Both the position numbers and the translations under genes were made by a program. A DNA stretch of 64,000 nucleotides from Stagnihabitans lacustris (GTDB lineage Bacteria > Pseudomonadota > Alphaproteobacteria > Rhodobacterales > Rhodobacteraceae), in contig NZ_JAPDGS010000003.1 in assembly GCF_025950525.1 (NCBI RefSeq), forward strand, positions 62,001 through 126,000, written 5' to 3'. Below, one piece after another: positions 1-6,811 of this stretch; position 1 is the first letter of the stretch, and every line of letters starts with the position of its first letter. The notes under the pieces were generated by a model. The model saw only the letters and a program-made list of their open reading frames with translations, made no database searches and had not been told where the DNA came from.

Positions 1-852
1 CAAGGCATCATCCTGACCGTGCGGCCGTCGAAATCCGGGGCGAATTACAAGTCGATCTGGAACCACGAGGCGGGGGAAAGCCCGCTGATGACGATCACCA
101 AGGCGCAGACGGCCGCGCTGAAGGACAGCCTCCACGCGATCTATGGCGACAAGGTCGTGGTCGATTTCTGCATGCGTTACGGCAACCCCTCGACGGCGTC
201 GAAAGTGCGGCAGATGGTCGAGGCGGGCTGCGAAAAGATCGTCTTCATGCCGCTTTATCCGCAATATGCCGGGGCGACCTCGGCCACGGCGAATGACGCT
301 TTCTTTGCCGCGCTGGCCAAGGAAAAGCGCCAACCCGCCGTCCGCACCGTGGCCGAGTATTTCGACCACCCGGCCTATATCACCGCTTTGGCTGATTCGG
401 TCCGCTCTGCCTATGCGAAACTGGACCACAAGCCGGATGTCCTTGTGACCTCGTATCACGGGATGCCGCAGCGCTATCTGATGGAGGGCGACCCCTATCA
501 CTGCCAATGCATGAAGACGACGCGGCTGCTGCGTGAGGCTTTGGGCTGGGAAAAGGGCGCAATCGACGTCAGCTTTCAGTCGGTCTTTGGCCGCGAAGTC
601 TGGCTGAAGCCCTATACGGTCGAACATGTGGCCGAACTGGCGAAACAGGGCAAAAAGCGGATCGCGGTGATGGCGCCGGCGTTTTCGGCCGATTGCATCG
701 AAACGCTGGAGGAAATCAAAGGCGAAATCGCCGAGGCTTTTGAACATGCCGGTGGCGAGGAATTCACCTATATCCCGTGCCTGAATGATGACGCGGCCCA
801 TATCTCGGCGCTGACGACGGTCATTCAACAAAATCTGGGGGGCTGGCTGTAA
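1..852 (+). CDS. hemH: Ferrochelatase, 5'-truncated by the window edge
   Basis: Ferrochelatase inserts Fe2+ into protoporphyrin IX, the last step of haem synthesis. The frame is open from base 1, so the true start lies upstream; the GTG at 19 is an internal Val codon. About 283 codons are visible, which is most of a normal family member. The signature SYHGMP at 451-468 carries the metal-binding His, and the distal CIETLEEI stretch near 705-728 carries the second conserved acidic site. PLYPQYAG and SVFGREVWLKP are further family blocks. The gene ends in a strong hairpin shared with a convergent small gene. HemJ, which acts one step earlier in the pathway, is encoded in the same window at 48683. 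Confidence 0.95.
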   Translation, partial: QGIILTVRPSKSGANYKSIWNHEAGESPLMTITKAQTAALKDSLHAIYGDKVVVDFCMRYGNPSTASKVRQMVEAGCEKIVFMPLYPQYAGATSATANDAFFAALAKEKRQPAVRTVAEYFDHPAYITALADSVRSAYAKLDHKPDVLVTSYHGMPQRYLMEGDPYHCQCMKTTRLLREALGWEKGAIDVSFQSVFGREVWLKPYTVEHVAELAKQGKKRIAVMAPAFSADCIETLEEIKGEIAEAFEHAGGEEFTYIPCLNDDAAHISALTTVIQQNLGGWL

Positions 853-883
853 GGCCCGCCCAATTCAGGACCCCCAAATGCAA

Positions 884-910
884 AAGGACGGCACGCGATG
901 TGCCGTCCTT
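884..910. terminator. Bidirectional terminator between hemH and the small secreted protein gene
   Basis: A perfect stem pairs AAGGACGGCAC (884-894) with GTGCCGTCCTT (900-910) around a 5-base loop. It lies between the convergent hemH (+) and the small gene ending at 932 (-). The A-run on one side and the T-run on the other suit termination in both directions. Confidence 0.8.
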
Positions 911-931
911 CGCTAAATCGGATGCCCGATC

Positions 932-1123
932 TCAGTTGCTGGCGACAGCGGCCGCAACGACCAGGAGCAGCAGCAGCGGAACGACGAGGCCGCCGTTCGA
1001 CGACGAGGTCTGCATGGTTTCAGCCACGACCGGCGCGGTTTCCACGATCGGCTGGTTCATGCCGCCAGCGAAAGCGGTGGAAGCGGCCAGCGACAGGGCG
1101 GCGGCGAGAGCGATTTTCTTCAT
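932..1123 (-). CDS. Tiny secreted/membrane protein, paralogue 1
   Basis: This 63-residue protein is not a family I recognise. It begins with a clear Sec signal peptide, residues 1-20, with an AFA|GG-type cleavage site. A short variable middle rich in Val, Pro and Thr follows, then a Ser-rich stretch and a C-terminal hydrophobic segment GGLVVPLLLLLVVAAA ending in ASN. The mature product would be about 43 residues, half of it able to span a membrane. The ATG at 1123 has a GGAG ribosome site about seven bases upstream. A near-copy lies 238 bases away at 1361-1537 on the same strand, with an almost identical signal peptide and tail. The real protein is supported by the duplication, the ribosome site and the flanking terminators; its function is unknown. 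Confidence 0.8.
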   Translation of the reverse strand: MKKIALAAALSLAASTAFAGGMNQPIVETAPVVAETMQTSSSNGGLVVPLLLLLVVAAAVASN

Positions 1124-1205
1124 TGTGATCTCCGTTTGTGTATCCGGCCGCTTGTCCGTTCCCCGTGCCAGGGGGGGCGCGACAGAATTGTTGCTCGTAG
1201 GGGGG

Positions 1206-1234
1206 ATAAAAGCATTTTAACGGAGGATTTGCAA
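1206..1234 (-). promoter_or_regulatory. Candidate sigma-70 promoter for small secreted paralogue 1
   Basis: On the minus strand a -35-like TTGCAA (1229-1234) and a -10-like TTTTAT (1206-1211) are separated by 17 bases. Transcription would start near 1199, giving a leader of about 75 bases before the ATG at 1123. The boxes are imperfect, so this is tentative. Confidence 0.4.
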
Positions 1235-1312
1235 CCTGACATGGCCAAGAACCGGCGGGTTTCGGCCCGTCCCTTGCCGCAGTGTTGCCATATTACCAAG
1301 GGCGCAAAATAG

Positions 1313-1341
1313 AAAAGACGGCGGACAGCCCGCCGTCTTTT
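1313..1341 (-). terminator. Terminator of small secreted paralogue 2
   Basis: The 12-base arm AAAAGACGGCGG (1313-1324) pairs perfectly with CCGCCGTCTTTT (1330-1341) around a 5-base loop. On the minus strand it lies just after the stop codon of the gene at 1361-1537 and has a T-rich tail. It insulates the two paralogues from each other. Confidence 0.8.
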
Positions 1342-1360
1342 CCAAAACTGTAGCTAAAGC

Positions 1361-1537
1361 TCAGTTCGAAGCGGCAGCAGCCACAACGAGCAGGAGCAGC
1401 AGCGGGACGACCAGGCCGCCAGCGGACGACGAAGCAACCTTGGCTTCGACGGCGGGGACGACGACTTCCGGAGCGCCACCAGCGAAAGCGGTGGAAGCGG
1501 CCAGGGTGAAAGCGGCGGCGAGAGCGATCTTTTTCAT
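1361..1537 (-). CDS. Tiny secreted/membrane protein, paralogue 2
   Basis: A 58-residue paralogue of the protein at 932-1123. Its signal peptide (residues 1-20) differs at only two positions, and it keeps the SSS-x-GGLVVPLLLLLVVAAA-ASN tail; the middle is shorter and different, rich in Val, Pro and Ala. The start is the ATG at 1537, preceded by a GGAG ribosome site. A longer in-frame reading that extends upstream is not needed and lacks a signal peptide at its start. Each copy has its own terminator, so they are two transcription units and not one operon. I do not recognise the family and assign no function. The constant ends with a free middle suggest a membrane-anchored or secreted structural or signalling peptide. 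Confidence 0.8.
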   Translation of the reverse strand: MKKIALAAAFTLAASTAFAGGAPEVVVPAVEAKVASSSAGGLVVPLLLLLVVAAAASN

Positions 1538-1735
1538 AGTAGACTCCAGTTCAAGCGCCCAACCGAATGTCGCAGAGGCGGTGGACGCACCCAAGATGTT
1601 CCTCATACGGTGGTCAAAGCAGAGGCGCCAAATCTTTGCAACAGGCTGCGCCCGCTTTTTGGCTATCTTGGCCGGCAAATCGTCAATTTGGCAACACTTG
1701 GGCGCCGATGTGACGCAAAGCCCGGCGTTGGAATG

Positions 1736-1762
1736 AAAAGGCCCGGCCCAATGGACCGGACC
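1736..1762 (-). terminator. Terminator of the Tat-exported L,D-transpeptidase gene
   Basis: Read on the minus strand, GGTCCGG (from 1762) pairs with CCGGGCC (to 1740) with one G-U pair, and is followed directly by TTTT (1739-1736). It lies about 25 bases past the stop codon of the gene at 1787-2392. Confidence 0.65.
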
Positions 1763-1786
1763 CCGCCCCGCAATCCGACGGATCGG

Positions 1787-2392
1787 TTACAGGAAAAGCA
1801 CCTGAGTCCCGACCTTGGCCAGGTCGAAAAGCTCCAGGATATGTTCGTTATACAGGCCGACGCAGCCATTCGACGACCGCCGCCCGATCTTGCGCGTGTC
1901 ATGGGTGCCGTGAATCCGGTAGGTCGGCCAGCCCAGATACAGCGCCCGCACGCCAAGCGGATTGTCCGGCGAGCCGCCCTCGATCGACTTCGGCCAATCG
2001 GGATTGCGCTTCAGCATCGAGGCGGTGGCGGTCCAGCGCGGATTGACGACCTTTTCGATGACCGTGGTCGGCCCGCGCTTGGTCAGTTCCTCGTTCAAAG
2101 GAACCGAGGTCGGATACAGCTTGTAGACCGACTGATCCTCGGACCAGTAATGCAGCGCCCGCGAGGTCAGGTCGCACAGGATCGCGCCATTGCGGGTGTT
2201 GGCAAAGAAATCCCGCCAGTCGCGCAGCACAAAGCTGGAGACATTGGCCCGGGTGTTCGGCGTGGCCGCCGACTCGAACTCGGTCGAGTTGGTGAATTGT
2301 TCGGCCCGCGCGGGCAAGGCGCTGGCCACAAGCCCGGCTGCGGCGCCAAGGAACAGGCGGCGCGAGGACTTCTGGGGATTCTCGTCAGACAT
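1787..2392 (-). CDS. L,D-transpeptidase (YkuD domain), Tat-exported
   Basis: The 201-residue protein begins with a twin-arginine signal (SRRLFLGAAAG, residues 10-20, then ALPARA), so it should act in the periplasm. The YkuD catalytic block is visible at 161-180: HGT, then SSNGC with the nucleophile Cys177 and the following VGLYN. Such enzymes make 3-3 peptidoglycan cross-links or attach proteins to the wall. The start at 2392 has a GGAG site upstream. A second, unrelated-length L,D-transpeptidase lies at 3183. Tat export is less common than Sec for this family but is seen in alphaproteobacteria. Confidence 0.88.
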   Translation of the reverse strand: MSDENPQKSSRRLFLGAAAGLVASALPARAEQFTNSTEFESAATPNTRANVSSFVLRDWRDFFANTRNGAILCDLTSRALHYWSEDQSVYKLYPTSVPLNEELTKRGPTTVIEKVVNPRWTATASMLKRNPDWPKSIEGGSPDNPLGVRALYLGWPTYRIHGTHDTRKIGRRSSNGCVGLYNEHILELFDLAKVGTQVLFL

Positions 2393-2557
2393 GCTCTGAT
2401 CTCCTTGACTTCTCGATGACGCTTTCCTTACAGCCTAACCGCCCGGGCTTCAATTCACAGCGAAGTCATGCGGCCCTTTCCTGCCAAGGGTTTTCCACAG
2501 GCGCGAAACGCGCTATGGCGGGGGAAAGAACGGCCCGGCCAAGGGCCATACAGGTGA

Positions 2558-3082
2558 ATGATGGAACGACGCTCTGCCCTTTTCCTTGGCGCCGCCGCGG
2601 CTTTGGCCGCTTGTGGTCCCGCCCCCGCCCCCGCGCCGCTTGGCGCTGATGGACGGCCCTTGCCCCAAGTCTATCCGATCCAGCCCGGTGACGAATCCGC
2701 GATTTCCTACCGGATGCTGGATGGTCTGAACGCGCTGCGCCAGACCAAGGGGCTGCAGGCCGTGGCCTTCAACGCCCAGCTGATTGCCGCCTGCGCAACC
2801 CATGCCCGCGACATGGCGGTGCAAAACCGGCCCTGGCACTTCGGGTCGGACGGCTCTTCGCCCTTGGTGCGGGTGCAGCGCGTCGGCTATGGCGGCAAGC
2901 TTTTGGGCGAGCTGATTTCGGAAACCTATCAGACCGAGCTGGAGACCCTGGCCGATTGGGCCGAGCGGTCGGACACCCGCGCCGTGCTGCTGGACCCGCG
3001 GGCGACGGATTTCGGCTTTGCCTGGTATCAGGAGACCGGCGGCAAGCTGTGGTGGGCGGCCCAGGTCGGCGCTGCGGTCTGA
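2558..3082 (+). CDS. CAP-domain (SCP/PR1-like) lipoprotein
   Basis: A 174-residue protein with an N-terminal lipoprotein signal ending in the lipobox LAAC (Cys19), followed by a Pro/Ala linker. The rest is a short CAP domain: a helix with LNALRQTKGL, the THARDMA block carrying a conserved His (about residue 82), and HFGSDGSSP. Bacterial CAP proteins are envelope proteins of uncertain activity. Two ATG codons lie in tandem, at 2558 and 2561; AGGTGA at 2552-2557 gives better spacing to the second, which would shorten the protein by one residue. The gene is flanked by two L,D-transpeptidases, so a role in the cell wall is plausible but inferred. Confidence 0.8.
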   Translation: MMERRSALFLGAAAALAACGPAPAPAPLGADGRPLPQVYPIQPGDESAISYRMLDGLNALRQTKGLQAVAFNAQLIAACATHARDMAVQNRPWHFGSDGSSPLVRVQRVGYGGKLLGELISETYQTELETLADWAERSDTRAVLLDPRATDFGFAWYQETGGKLWWAAQVGAAV

Positions 3083-3088
3083 CCCAGT

Positions 3089-3106
3089 CCCGGGGTATAC
3101 CCCGGG
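3089..3106. repeat. Perfect 18-base palindrome
   Basis: CCCGGGGTATACCCCGGG is identical on both strands and starts seven bases after the stop codon of the CAP lipoprotein gene. It can form a hairpin and may contribute to 3'-end processing or termination together with the stem at 3137-3164. Confidence 0.7.
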
Positions 3107-3136
3107 CTACGCGGCGGAACCAAAGCCCCCAAACAA

Positions 3137-3164
3137 CAAGGCCCCGGATCGCTCCGGGGCCTTG
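3137..3164. terminator. Bidirectional terminator between the convergent CAP and L,D-transpeptidase genes
   Basis: CAAGGCCCCGGA (3137-3148) pairs perfectly with TCCGGGGCCTTG (3153-3164) around a TCGC loop. It sits between the convergent genes ending at 3082 (+) and 3183 (-). Confidence 0.75.
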
Positions 3165-3182
3165 TCGCAAGAGGGGGTCGCT

Positions 3183-3686
3183 TTACGGGAAGATGTTGAT
3201 CTGGGTGCCCGGGTTCACCATGCGGTAGATCTCTTCGATCTCGCGGTTGGTGACGGCGATGCAACCGGCCGTCCAATCCCCCCCGCCCGAGCGGCGCCGG
3301 TTCGGCTGGCCATGGATGAAGATATCCCCGCCCGGCTTCTTGCCCGCCGCCTTGGCCGCCGCAACCTGTGCGGCGTTCGGATAGGAAATCCCCAGCGACA
3401 GGTGATAGGACGACCGCGGGTTGCGGTGGGTGATCAGATAGGACCCCTCGGGCGTCTTGCCGTCGCCCTCGACCTGCTTGGGGCCCACGGGATTGCCGCC
3501 CAGCTGGATGTCATAGGTCTTGACCACCTCGGCGCCGGCCAGAAGATACATCTTGCGGTCGGCCTTGTGGACCTCGATGGCGGTGATGGCGGGGCCGGAA
3601 TAGGGCTTTTCGCCACCCTGAAACAAGCAGCCCGTCAGGCTGACGAAAGACAGGACGACCAAAATCGCCCGAAGAATTGCGGTCAT
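3183..3686 (-). CDS. L,D-transpeptidase family lipoprotein
   Basis: This 167-residue protein has a lipoprotein signal peptide ending LTGC (Cys20), so it should be anchored in a membrane facing the periplasm. The remainder is a compact YkuD domain: EVHKADRKMYLL at its start, GNPVGPK and KTPEGSY in the middle, and the active-site segment IHGQP (124-128) to WTAGC (138-142), with Cys142 as the likely nucleophile and AVTN after it. The overall arrangement is like the YafK/ErfK group of murein-linked enzymes. It is transcribed towards the CAP lipoprotein gene and separated from it by a shared terminator. Confidence 0.87.
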   Translation of the reverse strand: MTAILRAILVVLSFVSLTGCLFQGGEKPYSGPAITAIEVHKADRKMYLLAGAEVVKTYDIQLGGNPVGPKQVEGDGKTPEGSYLITHRNPRSSYHLSLGISYPNAAQVAAAKAAGKKPGGDIFIHGQPNRRRSGGGDWTAGCIAVTNREIEEIYRMVNPGTQINIFP

Positions 3687-3767
3687 GACGGTCCCTTGCC
3701 TGCCCGGTTGTTTTTTGTGGCTCTAGCCGATCCGGGGGCGGCTTGCCAACCGCTAACTTCGGACTCG

Positions 3768-4976
3768 CTAAAGCGTGAAGAGCGCCGCCAGCTCGACATG
3801 GTTCGACCAGCGGAACTGGTCGACCGGCTGGACCCATTGCAGCGTGTAGCCCCCCGCGATCAGGATCTTGGCGTCGCGGGCAAAGGTGATCGGGTTGCAC
3901 GACACCATGGCGATCCGCGCGACCTTGGACTGGGCCAACGTGTGGCACTGCGCCTCGGCCCCGGCGCGCGGCGGGTCGATGACCACGGCGTCGATGCCCT
4001 TGAACTCGTCGGGCTCCAGCGGGCGGCGATACAGGTCGCGGATGTCGTTCGTGACGCGCTTCAGCCCCTCGCCCTGGCGGAACCCCTTGTCCAGCGCGGT
4101 CAGAAGCGCCACGTCGTTTTCGACCGCATGAACCTCGGCCTGTTGCGCCAAGGGCAGGGCAAAGGTGCCCAGACCGGAAAACAGGTCGATGATCTTTTTC
4201 GCAGGCCCCACGGCTTCGCGGACCAGGGTGAGCAAAGCGGCCTCGCCCTCTTCGGTGGCCTGCAGGAAGGCGGCGGGCGGCAGGGTGACACGGGTCGGCC
4301 CCAGCTTGATGATCGGCGGGGTGCGCTGTGCCACGATCTCGCCGTTCCAGGTCAGGCGCGACATGCCAAAGCTCTCCACCAGCCGCGCCAGGTCCAGTTG
4401 CAATTCGGCATCGGCGGGCTTGGCATTGGTCACGACGACATCCGGCCCGGTCAGGGTGCGGGTCACGGCCAGGGTCATTTCCACGGTGCGAGAGCCACCC
4501 AGCTTCACCAGCGCCTCCAGCGCGGGGAAGGCGGCGATCAGGTCGGGATGCAGCAGGTGACAATTCGGAACCGGCGTGATGCTGTCGCTGGCCCGTGTGT
4601 GGAACCCCATCAGGATGCCGCCCTTGGTGCGCCGTGCGGCCAAGGTCGCCCGGCGGCGCGACCGCGGCGGTGAGGTCAGGATCGGCCGCACCTCGGCCGA
4701 CAGACCCTGGCCGTCCAGCGCGCCGCGCACGATCCCGGTCTTCCATTCCGCCACCGTGGCATCGCTGGCATGTTGCATCAGGCAACCGCCGCAGGTCCGG
4801 GCATGGGGGCAAGGCGGTTTCACCCGCGCCGCCGAGGGCGTCAGGATGCGGATATCGGTCAGCGTATCGCCTTGCGGCTCGCCCTCGACCTCTTCGCCGG
4901 GCAGGGTGCCGGGGGCGTAAAACCCCTCTGCGATGCCGTCTCCGCGATGGCCCAGCCTGGCAATGGTCAGCTTCAT
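3768..4976 (-). CDS. Class I SAM-dependent RNA (uracil-5)-methyltransferase, TrmA/RlmD family
   Basis: The 402-residue enzyme should methylate C5 of a uridine in rRNA or tRNA. A TRAM-like N-terminal region is followed by an iron-sulfur cluster motif with Cys56, Cys62 and Cys65 (CPHARTCGGC) and a fourth candidate at Cys139. The SAM-binding motif FSGLG is at 266-270, DPPRAG at 334-339, and the catalytic Cys360 in VSCNP. I chose the ATG at 4976 because it begins the conserved MKLTIARLGHRGDG segment and overlaps the stop codon of the upstream ABC gene as ATGA. A longer reading frame continues upstream but only inside the ABC gene. Which uridine is modified cannot be told from sequence. Confidence 0.9.
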   Translation of the reverse strand: MKLTIARLGHRGDGIAEGFYAPGTLPGEEVEGEPQGDTLTDIRILTPSAARVKPPCPHARTCGGCLMQHASDATVAEWKTGIVRGALDGQGLSAEVRPILTSPPRSRRRATLAARRTKGGILMGFHTRASDSITPVPNCHLLHPDLIAAFPALEALVKLGGSRTVEMTLAVTRTLTGPDVVVTNAKPADAELQLDLARLVESFGMSRLTWNGEIVAQRTPPIIKLGPTRVTLPPAAFLQATEEGEAALLTLVREAVGPAKKIIDLFSGLGTFALPLAQQAEVHAVENDVALLTALDKGFRQGEGLKRVTNDIRDLYRRPLEPDEFKGIDAVVIDPPRAGAEAQCHTLAQSKVARIAMVSCNPITFARDAKILIAGGYTLQWVQPVDQFRWSNHVELAALFTL

Positions 4977-6811
4977 GGCGTGTTCCCCTCGTCGGTCCCG
5001 ATGAAGCCCCCGCTTTGCCTGCTCCAATACCGCGCGTAAAGCCCCCCAAGCGCCAGAAGTGCGCCATGCGACCCCTGTTCGACGACGCGACCCTGATCCA
5101 GCACGATGATCCGGTCCATTTCGGCGATGGTCGACAGGCGGTGGGCGATGGCCAGCACGGTCTTGCCCTGCATGACGCGGGTCAGCGCGGTCTGGATGCT
5201 GGCCTCGACCTCGCTATCCAAGGCGCTTGTCGCTTCGTCCAGCACCAGGATCGGCGCGTCCTTCAGGAAGGCGCGGGCCAAGGCGATCCGCTGGCGCTGC
5301 CCGCCCGAAAGTTTCACGCCGCGCTCACCGAGGAACGCCTCGTACCCCGTGCGGCCCTGGTGATCCTTCAGCCCCAAGATGAACTCATGCGCCTCGGCCT
5401 GTTCTGCCGCCGCGTAAAGCTCGGCATCCGTGGCATCGGGGCGGCCGTAAAGGATGTTCTCGCGCGCGGATCGGTTGAACATCGCGGTTTCCTGCGTGAC
5501 CATGCCGATCTGTTGGCGCAGGCTCTCTTGCGTCACCTTCGCAATATCATGGCCGTCGATCAGCACGCGCCCCGACTCGGTGTCGTAAAGCCGCAGCAGC
5601 AGGTTGACCAAGGTCGATTTCCCCGCGCCACTGGCCCCCACAATGCCGATCTTTTCGCCCGCGCGGATCGACAGGGACACTTCCTGCAGCCCCCCCTTCC
5701 GCCGACCATAGGCGAAAGAGACATGGTCCATGTCGATGGCGCCGCGCACCCGCGGCAGATCCACAGCCCCGGCCGCATCGACCAGCGAATGAGGCGGAGT
5801 CAGGGTGCGGATGCCGTCCTCGACCTCGCCCAGGTTGCCAAAGATGGTCATGAGGGAAAAGGACACCCAGCCGGTCATCTGACTTAGGCGAAAGGAAATC
5901 GCCCCCGCCGCCGCGATATCCCCCGCCGTGGCCCCGCCGTTCATCCACAGCCAGACCGTCATGCCGACCATGACCACCGGCAGAACCCCCGCCAAGGCCA
6001 TCAGGTTGAACCGGAACCACGAGGAAATCGCGCCGTATTTCAAGGCGCTGTCGCGGAAGGTCTCCATCGCGTCCAGGGCGACGCGGTCTTCGTGTTCGGT
6101 ATGGGCGAACAGCTTGACCGTCTTCATGTTGGTGACGGTGTCGACGATCTGCCCGGTGACATTGGCCCGCGCGCTGGCCCGCATCGCCGAGGCGCCCCGC
6201 ACCCGGCGCAGGAAATGCCGGATGAACAGCACATAGGCCGCGACCCAGACCATCAGGGCGCCCGAGACCGAAGGGTTGATCGCCAGCATCAGGGCCACCG
6301 ACCCCACGACCGAGGCCAGCGAAAACGCCATCGTCTCGATCGAGCCCGACACCACATCGGTCGCCGCCCTTGCCGTCTGCATCTGCTTTTGCGCGATCCG
6401 CCCGGCGAAATCGTTGTCAAAGAACGTGACCGAATGGCCCAGCGTCCAACGGTGCAGCCGCGACAGGATCAGCGGAAAGAGGTTCGGTTCGATGATGAGG
6501 CTAAGCCCGTAAGTGTTCAGCCCCAGCACCACCGGCCTTGCGACCAGATAGAAAAACAGGAACCAGGCGACCAGATGCCCATGATCGACCATAAAGGCCG
6601 AAGGGTCGGCCATCGTCGCCGCATCAACCAGGTCGCCCAGGATCGTGGCGCTGATCGCCTCCAGCGAGCCGGCCGCACAAGACCAGAAGACCGCCCAGAT
6701 GATGCCCGCCCAGGCCCCCTTCAGGGCCCAGGCAAAGAAGGCCAGGGTCCCCGAAGGCGGCGCCGTGTCAGCCTTGCGAAACGGCGCGATGCTTGGGCCC
6801 AGAACGATCAT
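4973..6811 (-). CDS. ABC exporter half-transporter, second of a pair
   Basis: A 612-residue fusion of a six-helix membrane domain (about residues 25-330) and an ATPase domain. The Walker A motif GASGAGKST is at 392-400, the signature LSGGQ at 501-505 and Walker B ILVLDE at 521-526, with the switch His in AIAHRLST. All ATPase motifs look intact. It begins by sharing one base with the stop of the partner gene (TGATG) and ends overlapping the methyltransferase start, so the three genes look translationally coupled. The pair probably forms a heterodimer of the MsbA/multidrug type that exports lipid or hydrophobic compounds; the substrate cannot be inferred. Confidence 0.9.
   Translation of the reverse strand: MIVLGPSIAPFRKADTAPPSGTLAFFAWALKGAWAGIIWAVFWSCAAGSLEAISATILGDLVDAATMADPSAFMVDHGHLVAWFLFFYLVARPVVLGLNTYGLSLIIEPNLFPLILSRLHRWTLGHSVTFFDNDFAGRIAQKQMQTARAATDVVSGSIETMAFSLASVVGSVALMLAINPSVSGALMVWVAAYVLFIRHFLRRVRGASAMRASARANVTGQIVDTVTNMKTVKLFAHTEHEDRVALDAMETFRDSALKYGAISSWFRFNLMALAGVLPVVMVGMTVWLWMNGGATAGDIAAAGAISFRLSQMTGWVSFSLMTIFGNLGEVEDGIRTLTPPHSLVDAAGAVDLPRVRGAIDMDHVSFAYGRRKGGLQEVSLSIRAGEKIGIVGASGAGKSTLVNLLLRLYDTESGRVLIDGHDIAKVTQESLRQQIGMVTQETAMFNRSARENILYGRPDATDAELYAAAEQAEAHEFILGLKDHQGRTGYEAFLGERGVKLSGGQRQRIALARAFLKDAPILVLDEATSALDSEVEASIQTALTRVMQGKTVLAIAHRLSTIAEMDRIIVLDQGRVVEQGSHGALLALGGLYARYWSRQSGGFIGTDEGNTP

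Noticed and set aside
2491..2499. TTTTCCACA, a DnaA-box-like 9-mer upstream of the CAP lipoprotein gene
   Set aside because: It is single, with no AT-rich tract or second box, and fits chance occurrence.
3018..4673. Long plus-strand frame opposite the transpeptidase and methyltransferase genes
   Set aside because: Composition (Arg, Gln, Gly, Asp-rich without any motif) is that of an antisense shadow in high-GC DNA; the minus-strand genes have clear families.
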